Source: Thalassoroseus pseudoceratinae
GTDB lineage: Bacteria; Planctomycetota; Planctomycetia; Planctomycetales; Planctomycetaceae
Length of the DNA stretch: 64,000 nucleotides
Direction of reading: 5' to 3'
NCBI RefSeq assembly: GCF_011634775.1
Contig: NZ_JAALXT010000002.1
Coordinates: forward strand, 310,001-374,000
Below the pieces are notes generated by a model. It made no database searches. It had not been told where the DNA came from and worked only from the letters and a program-made list of their open reading frames with translations. Positions 45,000 to 54,890 of the stretch are shown in pieces; positions within the stretch are counted from its first letter, which is position 1; the number at the start of each line of letters is the position of its first letter. A program made the position numbers and the translations under genes.

Positions 45000-46791
45000 A
45001 ATGTTGGCCACTTACTGACCACGGCATGAGCGAAGTGTGCTCAACGCCTGTTGGCGTTATCGGAATTGAAACTCGCCGCTACCGCGTCGCCTATGTAATC
45101 GCGTGCGTTGTGCTCAACGCCTGTTGGCGTTATCGGAATTGAAACTCAATCGGGACTACAGAAAAATCCAAATCAACAATGTGCTCAACGCCTGTTGGCG
45201 TTATCGGAATTGAAACTAGTTGCCCTCCCCTCTCGCAACTGCACGCGCCCCACGTGCTCAACGCCTGTTGGCGTTATCGGAATTGAAACATCCCACTTCC
45301 AGCTCCCCCCTGGTTGATTTCCTGTGCTCAACGCCTGTTGGCGTTATCGGAATTGAAACAGGGTGGTCATGGACTGTCGTTTCGGGGACTATCGAGTGCT
45401 CAACGCCTGTTGGCGTTATCGGAATTGAAACTTGGTTCTAGGGGTATCGCTGTTCGTGCTGGAGTGTGCTCAACGCCTGTTGGCGTTATCGGAATTGAAA
45501 CGTCGCCGGTAGTTCCGCAGCTTCCTGGCTCCAACCGTGCTCAACGCCTGTTGGCGTTATCGGAATTGAAACGCGGTCGAGGAATGGTTCCAGAACCGGG
45601 TGGGCCGGTGCTCAACGCCTGTTGGCGTTATCGGAATTGAAACTCGAGACTCGAATTGCCTGAATAACGCTGTCGATCTGTGCTCAACGCCTGTTGGCGT
45701 TATCGGAATTGAAACTGCCGGTCTCAAGAACACCGACAAGGCGGTGGAGGGTGCTCAACGCCTGTTGGCGTTATCGGAATTGAAACACCCTAGCCGAACG
45801 AACTTTTCAGGCTGGCGGGGTGCGTGCTCAACGCCTGTTGGCGTTATCGGAATTGAAACCAAAAACTCTACTGGATGGGGAAACAGCCCCTCGTGTGCTC
45901 AACGCCTGTTGGCGTTATCGGAATTGAAACCGGCATCTTTGCGAACAATGCTATCGCAGTTGATAATGGTGCTCAACGCCTGTTGGCGTTATCGGAATTG
46001 AAACCGCAATCCGACCGGAGTATTGCGGAACACCGTCAGGTGCTCAACGCCTGTTGGCGTTATCGGAATTGAAACCAGTGCCAGTGCCGTTCCACGGTTG
46101 CCGTCTGGCTCGTGCTCAACGCCTGTTGGCGTTATCGGAATTGAAACACAAATAAACTGCCACCCAGAAAGCACGGCGAAAGTGCTCAACGCCTGTTGGC
46201 GTTATCGGAATTGAAACTGGACGTTTGAAGAGGCGACCTACGCAACCCAAGAAGTGCTCAACGCCTGTTGGCGTTATCGGAATTGAAACACGATTGGCAG
46301 GAGGCGACGGCATGGCTTTAAGCGAGTGCTCAACGCCTGTTGGCGTTATCGGAATTGAAACCTCGGGCTCGCGTCAGAAACCGCGTCAGGATTTCGTGCT
46401 CAACGCCTGTTGGCGTTATCGGAATTGAAACTCAAGTCAACGTCAGCGTCGAACGCGGTGTTGTTTTGGTGCTCAACGCCTGTTGGCGTTATCGGAATTG
46501 AAACTGGCGAGATGGACCAGATTCGCGAACCACGGGAATGTGCTCAACGCCTGTTGGCGTTATCGGAATTGAAACTCAACTGCGATATCAAAGTCATTTC
46601 CCGGCGGTCAAGGTGCTCAACGCCTGTTGGCGTTATCGGAATTGAAACTGCCCGTTCGGGTGCTTGCAATACTTCGGGATCCTGTGCTCAACGCCTGTTG
46701 GCGTTATCGGAATTGAAACGGCCGCAATCGCTTTTTCCGCATCGTGCTGGTCCCAGTGCTCAACGCCTGTTGGCGTTATCGGAATTGAAAC
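44964..46791. CRISPR. CRISPR array, 26 repeats of 36 bp and 25 spacers
   Basis: I count 25 identical 36-bp repeats from 45037-45072 to 46756-46791. One degenerate repeat (44964-44999) lies at the left end, separated by a 37-base spacer. Spacers are 34-38 bases. On the plus strand each repeat starts GTGCTCAACGCCTGTTGGCG and ends in ATTGAAAC. It contains a six-base-pair hairpin, AACGCC/GGCGTT, with a TGTT loop. The ending ATTGAAAC is the usual 5' handle when the plus strand is the crRNA strand. The degenerate terminal repeat at the left suggests instead that the left end is the old, trailer end and the leader is near cas2. Strand is left open for this reason. Confidence 0.98.
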
Positions 46792-46922
46792 GGCATCGGT
46801 CGTAAACTGTTAAGCGGTAACAGGTTAATGGGGCGTCTTTCACGCATCATGGGGCTTACACTACGGATTGACATATTTCAGCTCACGTGGTCGCTTAACA
46901 TGCGTTCGTTTTCCTCCTAACT

Positions 46923-46940
46923 TCTGCCTGGAAAGGCAGA
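46923..46940. repeat. Small hairpin in the cas2-array gap
   Basis: TCTGCC (46923-46928) and GGCAGA (46935-46940) form a six-base-pair stem. It lies between the array end and the cas2 stop, in a 294-base gap with no gene I can support. It may end the cas transcript, although there is no T run. Confidence 0.35.
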
Positions 46941-47085
46941 TCCATCATCCAGCAGGCCTTTCATGAACCTCAATGACCCAATGTTGGCCGTAACAGCCGC
47001 AGTCCACTGGGTTTATGATCAAGATGATACACGTAGTTCGTCGGCCACCCGACGGTGCATGAGTCTGCAGCTTGCAGGTCCAGTC

Positions 47086-47376
47086 TCAGACGATTTTGAA
47101 CGATTGGGGCCGATCGGTCCAGTCACTCTGGTCGCCCGTGGAGTGGAGCGGAACTTTGCCGGCACACGTTGGGCAGAGGGGAATGACGAGGAGATCGTCT
47201 TCGTCGGCGAGGATTTGACCCAGTTCCCAATGCAGTCGCTCCAGCGTATTCGCATCCAGCCGAATACGAAACACGCTGTACTGAATCCGGGTGCCGTAGC
47301 CTTCGAGAGTTTTCGCGGCTTTTCGCAGCCGTTTCGGATCGCGGACGTCGTAGGTGATGAGATGCCAATGTTTCAT
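47086..47376 (-). CDS. cas2: CRISPR-associated endonuclease Cas2
   Basis: This 96-residue ferredoxin-like protein is part of the spacer-integration complex with Cas1. The N-terminal strand HLITYDVRDPKRLRKAAKTL has the conserved aspartate of the YDVRD motif. YGTRIQYSVFRIRLDANTLERL follows, then EDDLLVIPLCPTC. It is the last gene of the cas operon and lies 115 bases after the cas4/cas1 stop. Its own stop lies 294 bases from the array. Confidence 0.95.
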   Translation of the reverse strand: MKHWHLITYDVRDPKRLRKAAKTLEGYGTRIQYSVFRIRLDANTLERLHWELGQILADEDDLLVIPLCPTCAGKVPLHSTGDQSDWTDRPQSFKIV

Positions 47377-47491
47377 AGGGCCCCTTGCTCTAGACCGTAT
47401 TACGGTCTTCTGTGTCCGTGAAGGACGCGAAAAGATCTTTGTTCCCTGACTTCCACGAGACAGAAACCGCTACGGTCAAAAGTAAACTGTG

Positions 47492-49210
47492 CTAGCGAAG
47501 GCGGAATTTCGCGAAGTGGCCGGGGCAACCGGTCCACTCTTTCTCTAGCAAGCGGACTTCAAGTTCCAACATCCGAGCATATGTGAGGGCCTGCCCGGTA
47601 TGAGGATGCTTGGCGGATTCTTCGAGTCGCTGTTCGAAGAGTGTGAGGGCTTTCTTGCGGCCGGTGTCGGAGAGCCAAACATGTCCAGGACGCAATTCGA
47701 AATCGTCTTCGATTTGCCACTGGCCCCGGTTGAGACTGCCGACCAGCGGCATGTCCCACAGCGGCACGCGGAACAACTCCATCAAGTCCAGCACCAATGG
47801 GTGAGCGGCGGACCGTGGACGGTGATAGAAACCCAATGACGGCTCCAAACCGACTGCCAGAATAGCCCGGGTGACGGCCGATTGCAGCAAGCCGTATCCA
47901 AAGCCGAGCAGACAATTGAACCGGTCCCGCGGGGGGCGTTTTGTGCGACCGCTGAAGTGCAATTCGGACGGCACGGACGCGCTCAGCAATTGCGGGAGAC
48001 CGGCGAAATAGGACTTCGCGGCGAGTCCCTCCAATCCCAGCAACGTATCGGGCGATTGAGCGGAATCGAGTTTCCGCATCGCTTCACGAATCCGTTCGAT
48101 GTCGGTTTGAACGGCCGAACGCGCCGATTCATTCCCGCGGGTTCCTCGCAGAATGTATCGGAGTTGCGACTCGACTTTGGCGTGCACCAGTTGTCGAGCC
48201 AAGTTGATGCAAGTCGTTTCATCGGACAAAGCTTCATACTGTCGCAATCGTTGTTGCACGCGCCCAAATGAGTTCATGGTCGACGCTTTAAAGCGGCCGC
48301 CGGCTGTTAGCCAGTGGACTCCGATTCCATGATGAGCACACAAGTGGATCGCTTGCGTCGTGACTTGCGCATGACCGTGAACCACCACCGAATCGACGAG
48401 ACGAATCGGGACGGTTTGACGCTGACTATCATCCTGACGCACGACCAGAGTTTCCCCACTGCGAGACACTTGAGCTTTGGGAGAAACCACATGCAGCGTT
48501 TGCCCTTCGCGATTCGCCGGGAAAAAGGTCGGCGAGTGCGGACGCTCTTCCAGGCGTTCTTCCTCCGGCAGACAAACGACTTTAAGCGAACAACCAGTGC
48601 AAACGCGTTCGTTCTCGTGAACCGGCGGTCGGGTCGTTTGTGCTCGCAGTTCTCGGGCTCGCTGAATCGCTTGCCGCAGTTCCTCGCGAGCAGCCTCATC
48701 GACGGCAACCCTAGCGGTGACGTTGTCGCGATGGTATCTCACCCGAGCCTCAGGAACCGGCTGTCCGAGTTCTTCTTCGAGCAGCACGGCGTAAGCGACC
48801 GCCTGCAACTGATCGCTTGGCCATGCCCGCGGTTCTTTGTTCGGTCCGCGTCGGCAACGCCCGCGTTTGTGTTCATAGACGACCCACGGCCCATCCCGCC
48901 GACGAGCCGCATCGACCTTTCCGAAAATGCCCCAGCGAGTGCTGGAGAGTTCCCAACTGCGTCGTTCGCTTGCCTGCTCGTCATCCGGCAGAAGATCGTC
49001 GTGCAGCCGTCGGCCGGCATACACCGGCGCATCCGCAACACGAATCTCTTCGACTTCCTCCAAATAGAACAACCGCTCGCAATAGGAAAGCGCATGCAAC
49101 GCCATCACCCGCACCAACGGCTCGTCCTCGGGCGGCTCGACCGCGGATGAAGCCTGTGGCATCGTTATTGAAGAGTTCGGCTCGGAACGCGGTCGATTGC
49201 TCATGGCCAT
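47492..49210 (-). CDS. cas4/cas1: Cas4-Cas1 fusion protein
   Basis: This 572-residue fusion couples prespacer processing to integration. The Cas4 part (about 30-220) is a RecB-like nuclease with an iron-sulfur cluster: C44 (LSYCERLFYL), C204, C207 and C213 (CTGCSLKVVC). The active-site residues are D100 (GKVDAA) and E113-x-K115 (YEHKRG), with the QxxxY motif at 134. The Cas1 part (about 235-572) has metal ligands E394 (LLGLEGLAAKSYF), H463 (SLGFYHRPR) and D475/E478 (PLVLDLMELFR). The fusion occurs in several type I subtypes, including the Myxococcus Dev group. It lies 24 bases after cas5. Confidence 0.96.
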   Translation of the reverse strand: MAMSNRPRSEPNSSITMPQASSAVEPPEDEPLVRVMALHALSYCERLFYLEEVEEIRVADAPVYAGRRLHDDLLPDDEQASERRSWELSSTRWGIFGKVDAARRRDGPWVVYEHKRGRCRRGPNKEPRAWPSDQLQAVAYAVLLEEELGQPVPEARVRYHRDNVTARVAVDEAAREELRQAIQRARELRAQTTRPPVHENERVCTGCSLKVVCLPEEERLEERPHSPTFFPANREGQTLHVVSPKAQVSRSGETLVVRQDDSQRQTVPIRLVDSVVVHGHAQVTTQAIHLCAHHGIGVHWLTAGGRFKASTMNSFGRVQQRLRQYEALSDETTCINLARQLVHAKVESQLRYILRGTRGNESARSAVQTDIERIREAMRKLDSAQSPDTLLGLEGLAAKSYFAGLPQLLSASVPSELHFSGRTKRPPRDRFNCLLGFGYGLLQSAVTRAILAVGLEPSLGFYHRPRSAAHPLVLDLMELFRVPLWDMPLVGSLNRGQWQIEDDFELRPGHVWLSDTGRKKALTLFEQRLEESAKHPHTGQALTYARMLELEVRLLEKEWTGCPGHFAKFRLR

Positions 49211-49234
49211 CTCTCTTTGTAAGGGATGCGTAGT

Positions 49235-49885
49235 TCAGGGACAGATTTGAGGCATTCGATTTCGATCTGGTGGCGTCATCGCTGGTTGTTCAGTGAGCTG
49301 GCCGGTGACATACCGCGTCTGCGCCGATCCCACGTGATCGACCCATACCGGGAAAGTCAGCCGCCCACGTTCGGCGACTGCGAACATCTGAACGGTCACC
49401 TGATTCGATTTCAGAGACGAACAATCTTCGATTCGGCGAAGATCATTGACTAGATGTGTACTTTCGCCGAGGCTCAAGCCGCCGTAGCGTTGGATCGATT
49501 CAGGAGATTTCAATCCCGTCGCGACGCGTTCCTCCAAACTCGGTTCGTTCCCCAATTCCTCAGCCGAATCGATCCAGATGGCAAGTTCCAATCCGGTCAA
49601 AAGCTGCTGGAAGTCCGGCCGCATATTGCCGGATGCTCCCGGTTCGCGATCCCGATGTTTGAGCCGCCAGACCGTGCGGAGCACCGTGCTCGTTTGCGGC
49701 TCACGAGCAATCAAAGCAGCGGTCACGCGGCAACCGACATGATGTTGCCGATCGGACTCCCCCACGAGAGATAGCAGGAATCCATAACAAGTTGATGGCG
49801 GCGGGAGAATTTCGGTTTCTAGGAACTCACGTGCGAACCCTTTCCGAAAGCAGGCCACGGGCACGGTGACATAGAGGCCGAGCAT
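49235..49885 (-). CDS. cas5: Cas5 (DevS/MYXAN-type)
   Basis: This 216-residue Cascade subunit binds the 5' handle of the crRNA. The N-terminal RAMP strand and loop (LYVTVPVACFRKGFAREFLE, then ILPPPSTCYGFLLSLVGE) match Cas5 of the DevS branch, with the characteristic PPPSTCYGFL turn. The rest is typical beta/alpha sequence ending AMTPPDRNRMPQICP. Its start lies four bases after the cas7 stop, so translation is coupled. Confidence 0.88.
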   Translation of the reverse strand: MLGLYVTVPVACFRKGFAREFLETEILPPPSTCYGFLLSLVGESDRQHHVGCRVTAALIAREPQTSTVLRTVWRLKHRDREPGASGNMRPDFQQLLTGLELAIWIDSAEELGNEPSLEERVATGLKSPESIQRYGGLSLGESTHLVNDLRRIEDCSSLKSNQVTVQMFAVAERGRLTFPVWVDHVGSAQTRYVTGQLTEQPAMTPPDRNRMPQICP

Positions 49886-49889
49886 TTTG

Positions 49890-50807
49890 TTATCCTTTCA
49901 CACCGGAATGTTCGTTGATACGTCGAGCAGCCAGCTCGACGGCGTTACGGACCCCGTGGATTTCCGTCACGCCTGCTATTCGGAGTGAATCGACTAACGG
50001 TGCATTCAAGTCGGAAACACCGACGATTAGTTCATCGGGTCGGATGTCGCCCGCTTCCATTTTTTTGGTCAGCGGAGAAACGCGGACCGTTTTTCCGCCT
50101 TCCGCTGGTTCGAAGCAATACAGCAACCGGGGAGCGGGGTCGTTGGTCAAGCGGATGACGATCGCGTCCGGGGCGAAGTCGAAGAGAAAGCGAGCATGGT
50201 TACCGGCCACGGTGCCAAGTTCGCCGACTGCCTCCAGTGCCTTGGCCGCACGCGAAGGCTTCTGAAGAGCGGCGGGTGTCATTGCCAAACCGTATTGATA
50301 CCGCGTGGCGTGAATCTCGGCCATATAGGGGACCGGGTTGTCACCGTCGCCCTTGGCTGCCGAAGCGGTGGCTCGGGGAGATGCTGCATTGAAGACCACA
50401 TCTCCAGTCCAGGGAGTCAGCGAGACCGCCCGAGTCATTTCCAGAACGGCCCGCCGTACATTTGCAGAACCTTTCGTATTCTCTTCCTTGGCAGCTTCGG
50501 CCGACATGAAACCGAGCAAATCGTCGTCGATAAAGCCGGCGCTATCAGCTCCCCAATCTTTAAATTCGGCATCTTGCCAATCATTCTTGCGAGTGACTTC
50601 ATTCCAAGTCCGATTGGTACCGGCTTCCTCTTTGTCGGCTAGCAGTCGCCGCAATGCAAAGCGGATGGCTTCCGCACTGACAGTCGTGTGCGGCTGCCCC
50701 TGCCAAATGAGTTTTTGCAGCGTGGTGGTGTTACCTTCGGTCTCACCGCGGTTGTTCCCCGCGGTACCGTAACTAGTGACAATGTTGGCGAAAACATGTA
50801 GCGTCAT
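49890..50807 (-). CDS. cas7: Cas7 (DevR/Cst2-type)
   Basis: This 305-residue crRNA-backbone subunit of Cascade shows the DevR features MTLHVFANIVTSYGTAGNNRG and TEGNTTTLQKLIWQGQPHTT, where the backbone binds RNA. They are followed by SAEAIRFALRRLL and, further on, ARFLFDFAPDAIVIRLT. The ATG at 50807 follows AGGGAA. An open frame extends upstream to 50858 but lies inside the 3' end of cas8 and is not used. The gene lies 50 bases after the cas8 stop. Confidence 0.9.
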   Translation of the reverse strand: MTLHVFANIVTSYGTAGNNRGETEGNTTTLQKLIWQGQPHTTVSAEAIRFALRRLLADKEEAGTNRTWNEVTRKNDWQDAEFKDWGADSAGFIDDDLLGFMSAEAAKEENTKGSANVRRAVLEMTRAVSLTPWTGDVVFNAASPRATASAAKGDGDNPVPYMAEIHATRYQYGLAMTPAALQKPSRAAKALEAVGELGTVAGNHARFLFDFAPDAIVIRLTNDPAPRLLYCFEPAEGGKTVRVSPLTKKMEAGDIRPDELIVGVSDLNAPLVDSLRIAGVTEIHGVRNAVELAARRINEHSGVKG

Positions 50808-50857
50808 TTGGTATTCCCTGATACGAAGACTATTTGACCGACGAATCTCTTTTCTCA

Positions 50858-52531
50858 TTAAGTTTCAGCAGAGTTCTCGGAAGAATCTTTCTCAACGCGT
50901 GAGGTATGGCTTGCAACTGCGAGCATGGTGAGATCACGAAGCCGCTGCCAATCGTCGTGAAAGATCAAGTGATGAACATGGTTGAGACCTTCTTCATTCT
51001 TGATGCCCTCGATCCAGCCACCTCGAATGAGTAGTAGGTTGATAGCTCCACGCACTTGTATTTCTGTTTTTGCATTGATCAAGGACAATCGCAGACGGTT
51101 CATGAAGTTGTTCCATCGATTCTTAACCGCTTGTGAAAGTGGTGCATTCGCGTTGGCTCCTCGTCCAAGCGTCTCAGACTTGATTTTGCCAAGTTGATTT
51201 GAAATAGCTTGATGAATAGCGGCGATAAAAACTCGCTCATTCTCTTCGGTCATTTGATGTTGGTCTTCGTTGATCATGGCATAGAGACCTTCCGCTTCAT
51301 AAGAAACTCGTTCGTGGTTGGGGTGATGGGAACTATCCCGTTCAGTCATCAATCTTGTGAATCCGGTGTACCAGCGACGACCGGATGCGAGGTTATCGGC
51401 CACTAAAGGTCGGACGATGCTATCCGTCCACCGCCAGACATACACCGTTCCTTGAGTCCGTTTGCTGCGTCCGCGGCTGCGGACCACCGATTCGGCATAG
51501 GCGTAAGTCCGCGGTGGAAGATGTCGCAATACCAAATCGAATCGACTTAGAACTAAATCGTTGCCATTAGGAACATTCACCGTCGCCACACGTGTTTTTT
51601 GTTTCTCGTTCCATTGTGTTGGACGGAGACGCATAACGTCGAATCCGCTCAAGCCGTGCCGCTGCATGACTCCTCGAGCACGAAGTCGCGTTTGAGCTTG
51701 TAAGGCAGCATCGCTGGTACCCGCGACGCGACATTCCCGAAGCGTCGTCGGTGTCATCCTTGGCCGGGCCTTGGCAAATTTCTCCAGATCGTCGACATTT
51801 GGAATTAACAAGACCCCCAAACCTCGATTGACGGCGAGCGAGAGACAGCCCACGAGAGCGAAGCAGGCCGCGATGCCCGCAGGCGGAAGCTCTTCGATCC
51901 GGGTATCAGAGCCATAAGCGTTATGACGGACAACGGCTCCCGGATTAAACGCGCTGGGGGTCTCGGTCGCCTTCCAGACAATGCGTTCTCGCTTGTCCAA
52001 AAGTTTCAATCGTTTGATCGCATCTTGATGCAGATACGACTGACACGCCCGGAGTCCGACGACAACGGCTGCACTTCCGTCACCATCGACATCGAAGGAT
52101 TGCATTGTCGCTGTATCGAGTTTGCGATGCGGACCAAATTGTAGAAAAGTCAGAGTCAGCCCATGTTGCAACTCTGCTCGCACGGCGCGATTCGATTCGT
52201 CTCGGTAGGTGCCCGGCAGGTCGATCAGTTTGTCTTTGATGGCGAAGGCGAACGTGAACAATTTCCGGAGGTAATCACCGGCTTGCTGAGGTTCGCCGAA
52301 GTGTAGTGTCAAACGATCGGATTCTAGCGTCCAGGGAGGCTTGTGATCGGACCAATCGCCCGGTCGAGCTTCCGCAGAGATCAGACCGAGTTTGTTCCGC
52401 CGTTCCATTGCAACGAGCGTTGCGGCCAACCCTCCTAGACCTGCTCGATGCAAGGGAGTCATGCCGGGAGCAAACAGGTCGAACGTCAAGTCCGGAGACG
52501 GCTTCGGTTTCTTGGTCTTGGTTACAGCCAT
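50858..52531 (-). CDS. cas8: Cas8 (MYXAN Cmx1/Csx13-type large subunit)
   Basis: This 557-residue large subunit recognises the protospacer-adjacent motif and the target DNA. It starts MAVTKTKKPKPSPDLTFDLF, with the LFAPGMTPLHRAGLGGLAAT segment that marks the Csx13/Cmx1 branch. The middle (FALVGCLSLAVNRGLGVLLI) and C-terminus (HLIFHDDWQRLRDLTMLAVA) agree with this branch, but there is no catalytic motif to confirm it. The ATG at 52531 overlaps the cas3 stop by 10 bases, so the long in-frame extension to 52903 is not real. This large subunit is what separates the locus from standard I-C or I-E systems. Confidence 0.75.
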   Translation of the reverse strand: MAVTKTKKPKPSPDLTFDLFAPGMTPLHRAGLGGLAATLVAMERRNKLGLISAEARPGDWSDHKPPWTLESDRLTLHFGEPQQAGDYLRKLFTFAFAIKDKLIDLPGTYRDESNRAVRAELQHGLTLTFLQFGPHRKLDTATMQSFDVDGDGSAAVVVGLRACQSYLHQDAIKRLKLLDKRERIVWKATETPSAFNPGAVVRHNAYGSDTRIEELPPAGIAACFALVGCLSLAVNRGLGVLLIPNVDDLEKFAKARPRMTPTTLRECRVAGTSDAALQAQTRLRARGVMQRHGLSGFDVMRLRPTQWNEKQKTRVATVNVPNGNDLVLSRFDLVLRHLPPRTYAYAESVVRSRGRSKRTQGTVYVWRWTDSIVRPLVADNLASGRRWYTGFTRLMTERDSSHHPNHERVSYEAEGLYAMINEDQHQMTEENERVFIAAIHQAISNQLGKIKSETLGRGANANAPLSQAVKNRWNNFMNRLRLSLINAKTEIQVRGAINLLLIRGGWIEGIKNEEGLNHVHHLIFHDDWQRLRDLTMLAVASHTSRVEKDSSENSAET

Positions 52532-54867
52532 TGGGCACCTCGATGAGGATCGTACTGATAACTGCTCGAACGGGCGACAGCCACGCCGTTGAACTCGACG
52601 GGCCGACCAAGTGAATCCTGAAGTTGCCAATCGTTTCCCGGTCGGACCGGCATCGGGACAGCCACCTCGACTAAATCCGCAGCACACTGAGGGTCCTTCA
52701 GCCGAGGCCAATCCTCTTCGAGCACAATCGTGAGTGTCGGCGAGCCATCGCGAAGTTCCAGAACCGGTGTTGCCGGGCCGTAGTCCAACCAAGCACTTTG
52801 CCAACGTGGCGGCTCCGTCGATGACCGGCTCATTTCGAGGCTTTCCCAAGCTTCGGCCAAGTCGCGTTGGGAGATCGGCTTGCTGCCCAGCGTTTCCAAC
52901 CACTCCTGGCTGATTTTGAGATCGTCCTCCTCATAGGGTAACGAAGAATATTTACCGTCCCGCCCGACAGACTCGACGATGACAAACGGTCGCGGCCGCT
53001 CGGGATTCTCCATCCGATTCAAACGACCAAGGCGTTGGATCAATGACGGCACCGGTGCCTGCGCCGTCACGAGCAGAGTCGCCGATAGATCGAGTGACAT
53101 TTCGGCAACCTGCGTGCAAATTGCCAAAGCGGGAGTTTTCTTCTCTCGTAGGAACGCTTCTACAACTTGGCGGTGTTGTTCGACTCGATCGCAATACCGA
53201 AAGCGGCTGTGGTAAACAATCGGACTGAGTTCCTCCAATCTTTCAGCCGTTCGCAAAGCTTCAGTCACGGTATTGCAGACATAGAGAATTTTTCCGCCGC
53301 GGGCATGTTCCTCAAGAATAAGAGCATCTACTGTTTTTGTGTCTTTGAGTTTGATGTCGTCTCGCCACTGATACCGCGGTGCGGTTTCCAAGCTCTTGGG
53401 GCCGGAGATGGTTGCAAGTCCTTCGCCTCCGGCTTGCAGAATTTTTTGAATTGCCTCGAATCGGTGGGCTTGCAGGCTCGCCGTCATCAAGAGGATCGGT
53501 ACGCCTCGCAGTGCAGAGAGAAAATGCAAGAGGGCGTCGAAGAGTTTATCATCGTAGCTGTGAATTTCATCAAAGACGAACCCGGCTTGAGCAATCGCCG
53601 GCCAACTGAACAGGCCACGGCGATTATTCTGAATCACCCCCAACACAGTGTCGACAGTGCAGGCGACCACCGGAGTACGCCAGATATCCAAGGAGGCAAT
53701 TCGGGCAATGACATGGTTTCGGTCTTCATCTGCTTCGAGGATTCGGAAATCAACCGATCGGCGACCATGCACGAGATCCGTTTTCACGATTTCCGCCAAC
53801 TTGGGGTCCATCAGATAATCATGGAACCCCTCAGTTGCTGTGCCGGTGGTCGGATAGCAGACAAACAGGCGGCGACTGTCGCAAGTGTGAGCCGCCCACC
53901 AGTAGGCGGCGATTGTCTTTCCTGTCCCACAACCGGCCCGGACCAGCGTGACCCGCGACGCCGAACTCCCGACTTGCTTTTGAAACTCCCGGAGAGACTC
54001 TTCGATCGACTCCAATTTGCACGACGAGTTCTTTTTGTGGAGGGTTTGAAAGGTAATCCTTCGATACTGTTCGGAGTTCGGAAGCGTGGCAGAATTCAAG
54101 ACACCGGCGACCCAGTTTTTACGTTCTTCGGTATCTGGGACATCTTTAGGAAGGGCCGATCCAGCAACGTCAGCGGCAATCAAAGCGTTCTTGACAGCCG
54201 CGACAAACCGGCGTTGGTCGGGGCTGAAGTCATCAAACTCGTCTTCCGCCGAATAGTGATGCTCTGCCAGTTGATCGAACCCGTTTCCCGGTTCGAAGGT
54301 CAGTGAAACGGAACGCGTTTCTTGCGGTGGTGAGCCGTCCAAACCGAATGTTTCTTTCAACCAAGTCACGGTTTTCGTGAAATCCGAATCGTCGAGTGGC
54401 AAACGAATAGCGGCCGGCCCGTCTTCGGGATTCGGCGGCGCCGTCCGCCCGTACTTCGGATGATGACCGGCGACCGCCCAACGTACAATTTCCCAATCCG
54501 CCTGATTGCTGAGGGCGGGCTTCAGCCATTGTGTCCACTCGGGATGATCGACGATCAGCAGCGTGACCCACTCGTGCCTTATCGCTTGTCGGCCGCGGTC
54601 CTTCAACATCTTCTGAAAATGACTGCCACACTTTCCTAAATCGTGAATCGCCGCCGCGAGCAACACGACTTGCCGAAATCGCGTGTTCCAGAGTTCCGGA
54701 TCAAGTCCCAATGCCCGCAGTTGAGCTTCTCCGCTACAGTCCAAGATTTGCGTGGCCGCCTGATAGACGTCTCGCAAATGTTGGGGCAGGTACAGGGAGT
54801 GAATGCGGGGGTCGTTATCGTCCCAATGATAGGGCTGACTCTTAGCCCAAAGGCGTTGTGGATCCAC
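52522..54867 (-). CDS. cas3: Cas3 helicase-nuclease
   Basis: This 781-residue target-degrading enzyme has an N-terminal HD nuclease (VLLAAAIHDLGKCGSHFQKM, H75-D76, with a downstream HEW). An SF2 helicase follows: Walker A VRAGCGTGKT (about 312-320), motif II DEIH (about 433), LLMTASLQA, and ALAICTQVAEMSLDL with RLGRLNRMENPERPRP (motif VI). I favour the GTG at 54867, preceded by AGGAG and lying 23 bases after the cas6 stop. An ATG at 54918 would make it overlap cas6 by 28 bases. HD and helicase are in one chain, as usual in type I systems. Confidence 0.95.
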   Translation of the reverse strand: MDPQRLWAKSQPYHWDDNDPRIHSLYLPQHLRDVYQAATQILDCSGEAQLRALGLDPELWNTRFRQVVLLAAAIHDLGKCGSHFQKMLKDRGRQAIRHEWVTLLIVDHPEWTQWLKPALSNQADWEIVRWAVAGHHPKYGRTAPPNPEDGPAAIRLPLDDSDFTKTVTWLKETFGLDGSPPQETRSVSLTFEPGNGFDQLAEHHYSAEDEFDDFSPDQRRFVAAVKNALIAADVAGSALPKDVPDTEERKNWVAGVLNSATLPNSEQYRRITFQTLHKKNSSCKLESIEESLREFQKQVGSSASRVTLVRAGCGTGKTIAAYWWAAHTCDSRRLFVCYPTTGTATEGFHDYLMDPKLAEIVKTDLVHGRRSVDFRILEADEDRNHVIARIASLDIWRTPVVACTVDTVLGVIQNNRRGLFSWPAIAQAGFVFDEIHSYDDKLFDALLHFLSALRGVPILLMTASLQAHRFEAIQKILQAGGEGLATISGPKSLETAPRYQWRDDIKLKDTKTVDALILEEHARGGKILYVCNTVTEALRTAERLEELSPIVYHSRFRYCDRVEQHRQVVEAFLREKKTPALAICTQVAEMSLDLSATLLVTAQAPVPSLIQRLGRLNRMENPERPRPFVIVESVGRDGKYSSLPYEEDDLKISQEWLETLGSKPISQRDLAEAWESLEMSRSSTEPPRWQSAWLDYGPATPVLELRDGSPTLTIVLEEDWPRLKDPQCAADLVEVAVPMPVRPGNDWQLQDSLGRPVEFNGVAVARSSSYQYDPHRGAQWL

Positions 54868-54890
54868 GACTGATGGTCTCCTGATTGACT

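Noticed and set aside
45108-46805. Several repeat-rich open frames across the array
   Set aside because: They translate the CRISPR repeat over and over (for example LLALSELK). They are by-products of the array.
46868-46890. TTGACA box near the array end as a promoter
   Set aside because: No acceptable -10 box lies at 16-18 bases; the only candidate (TTAACA) is too far. It would also point antisense into cas2.
49890-52903. Standard type I-C or I-E classification
   Set aside because: There is no Cas8c-like, Cse1-like or Cse2-like protein. The Cas7 and Cas5 sequences fit the DevR and DevS branch.
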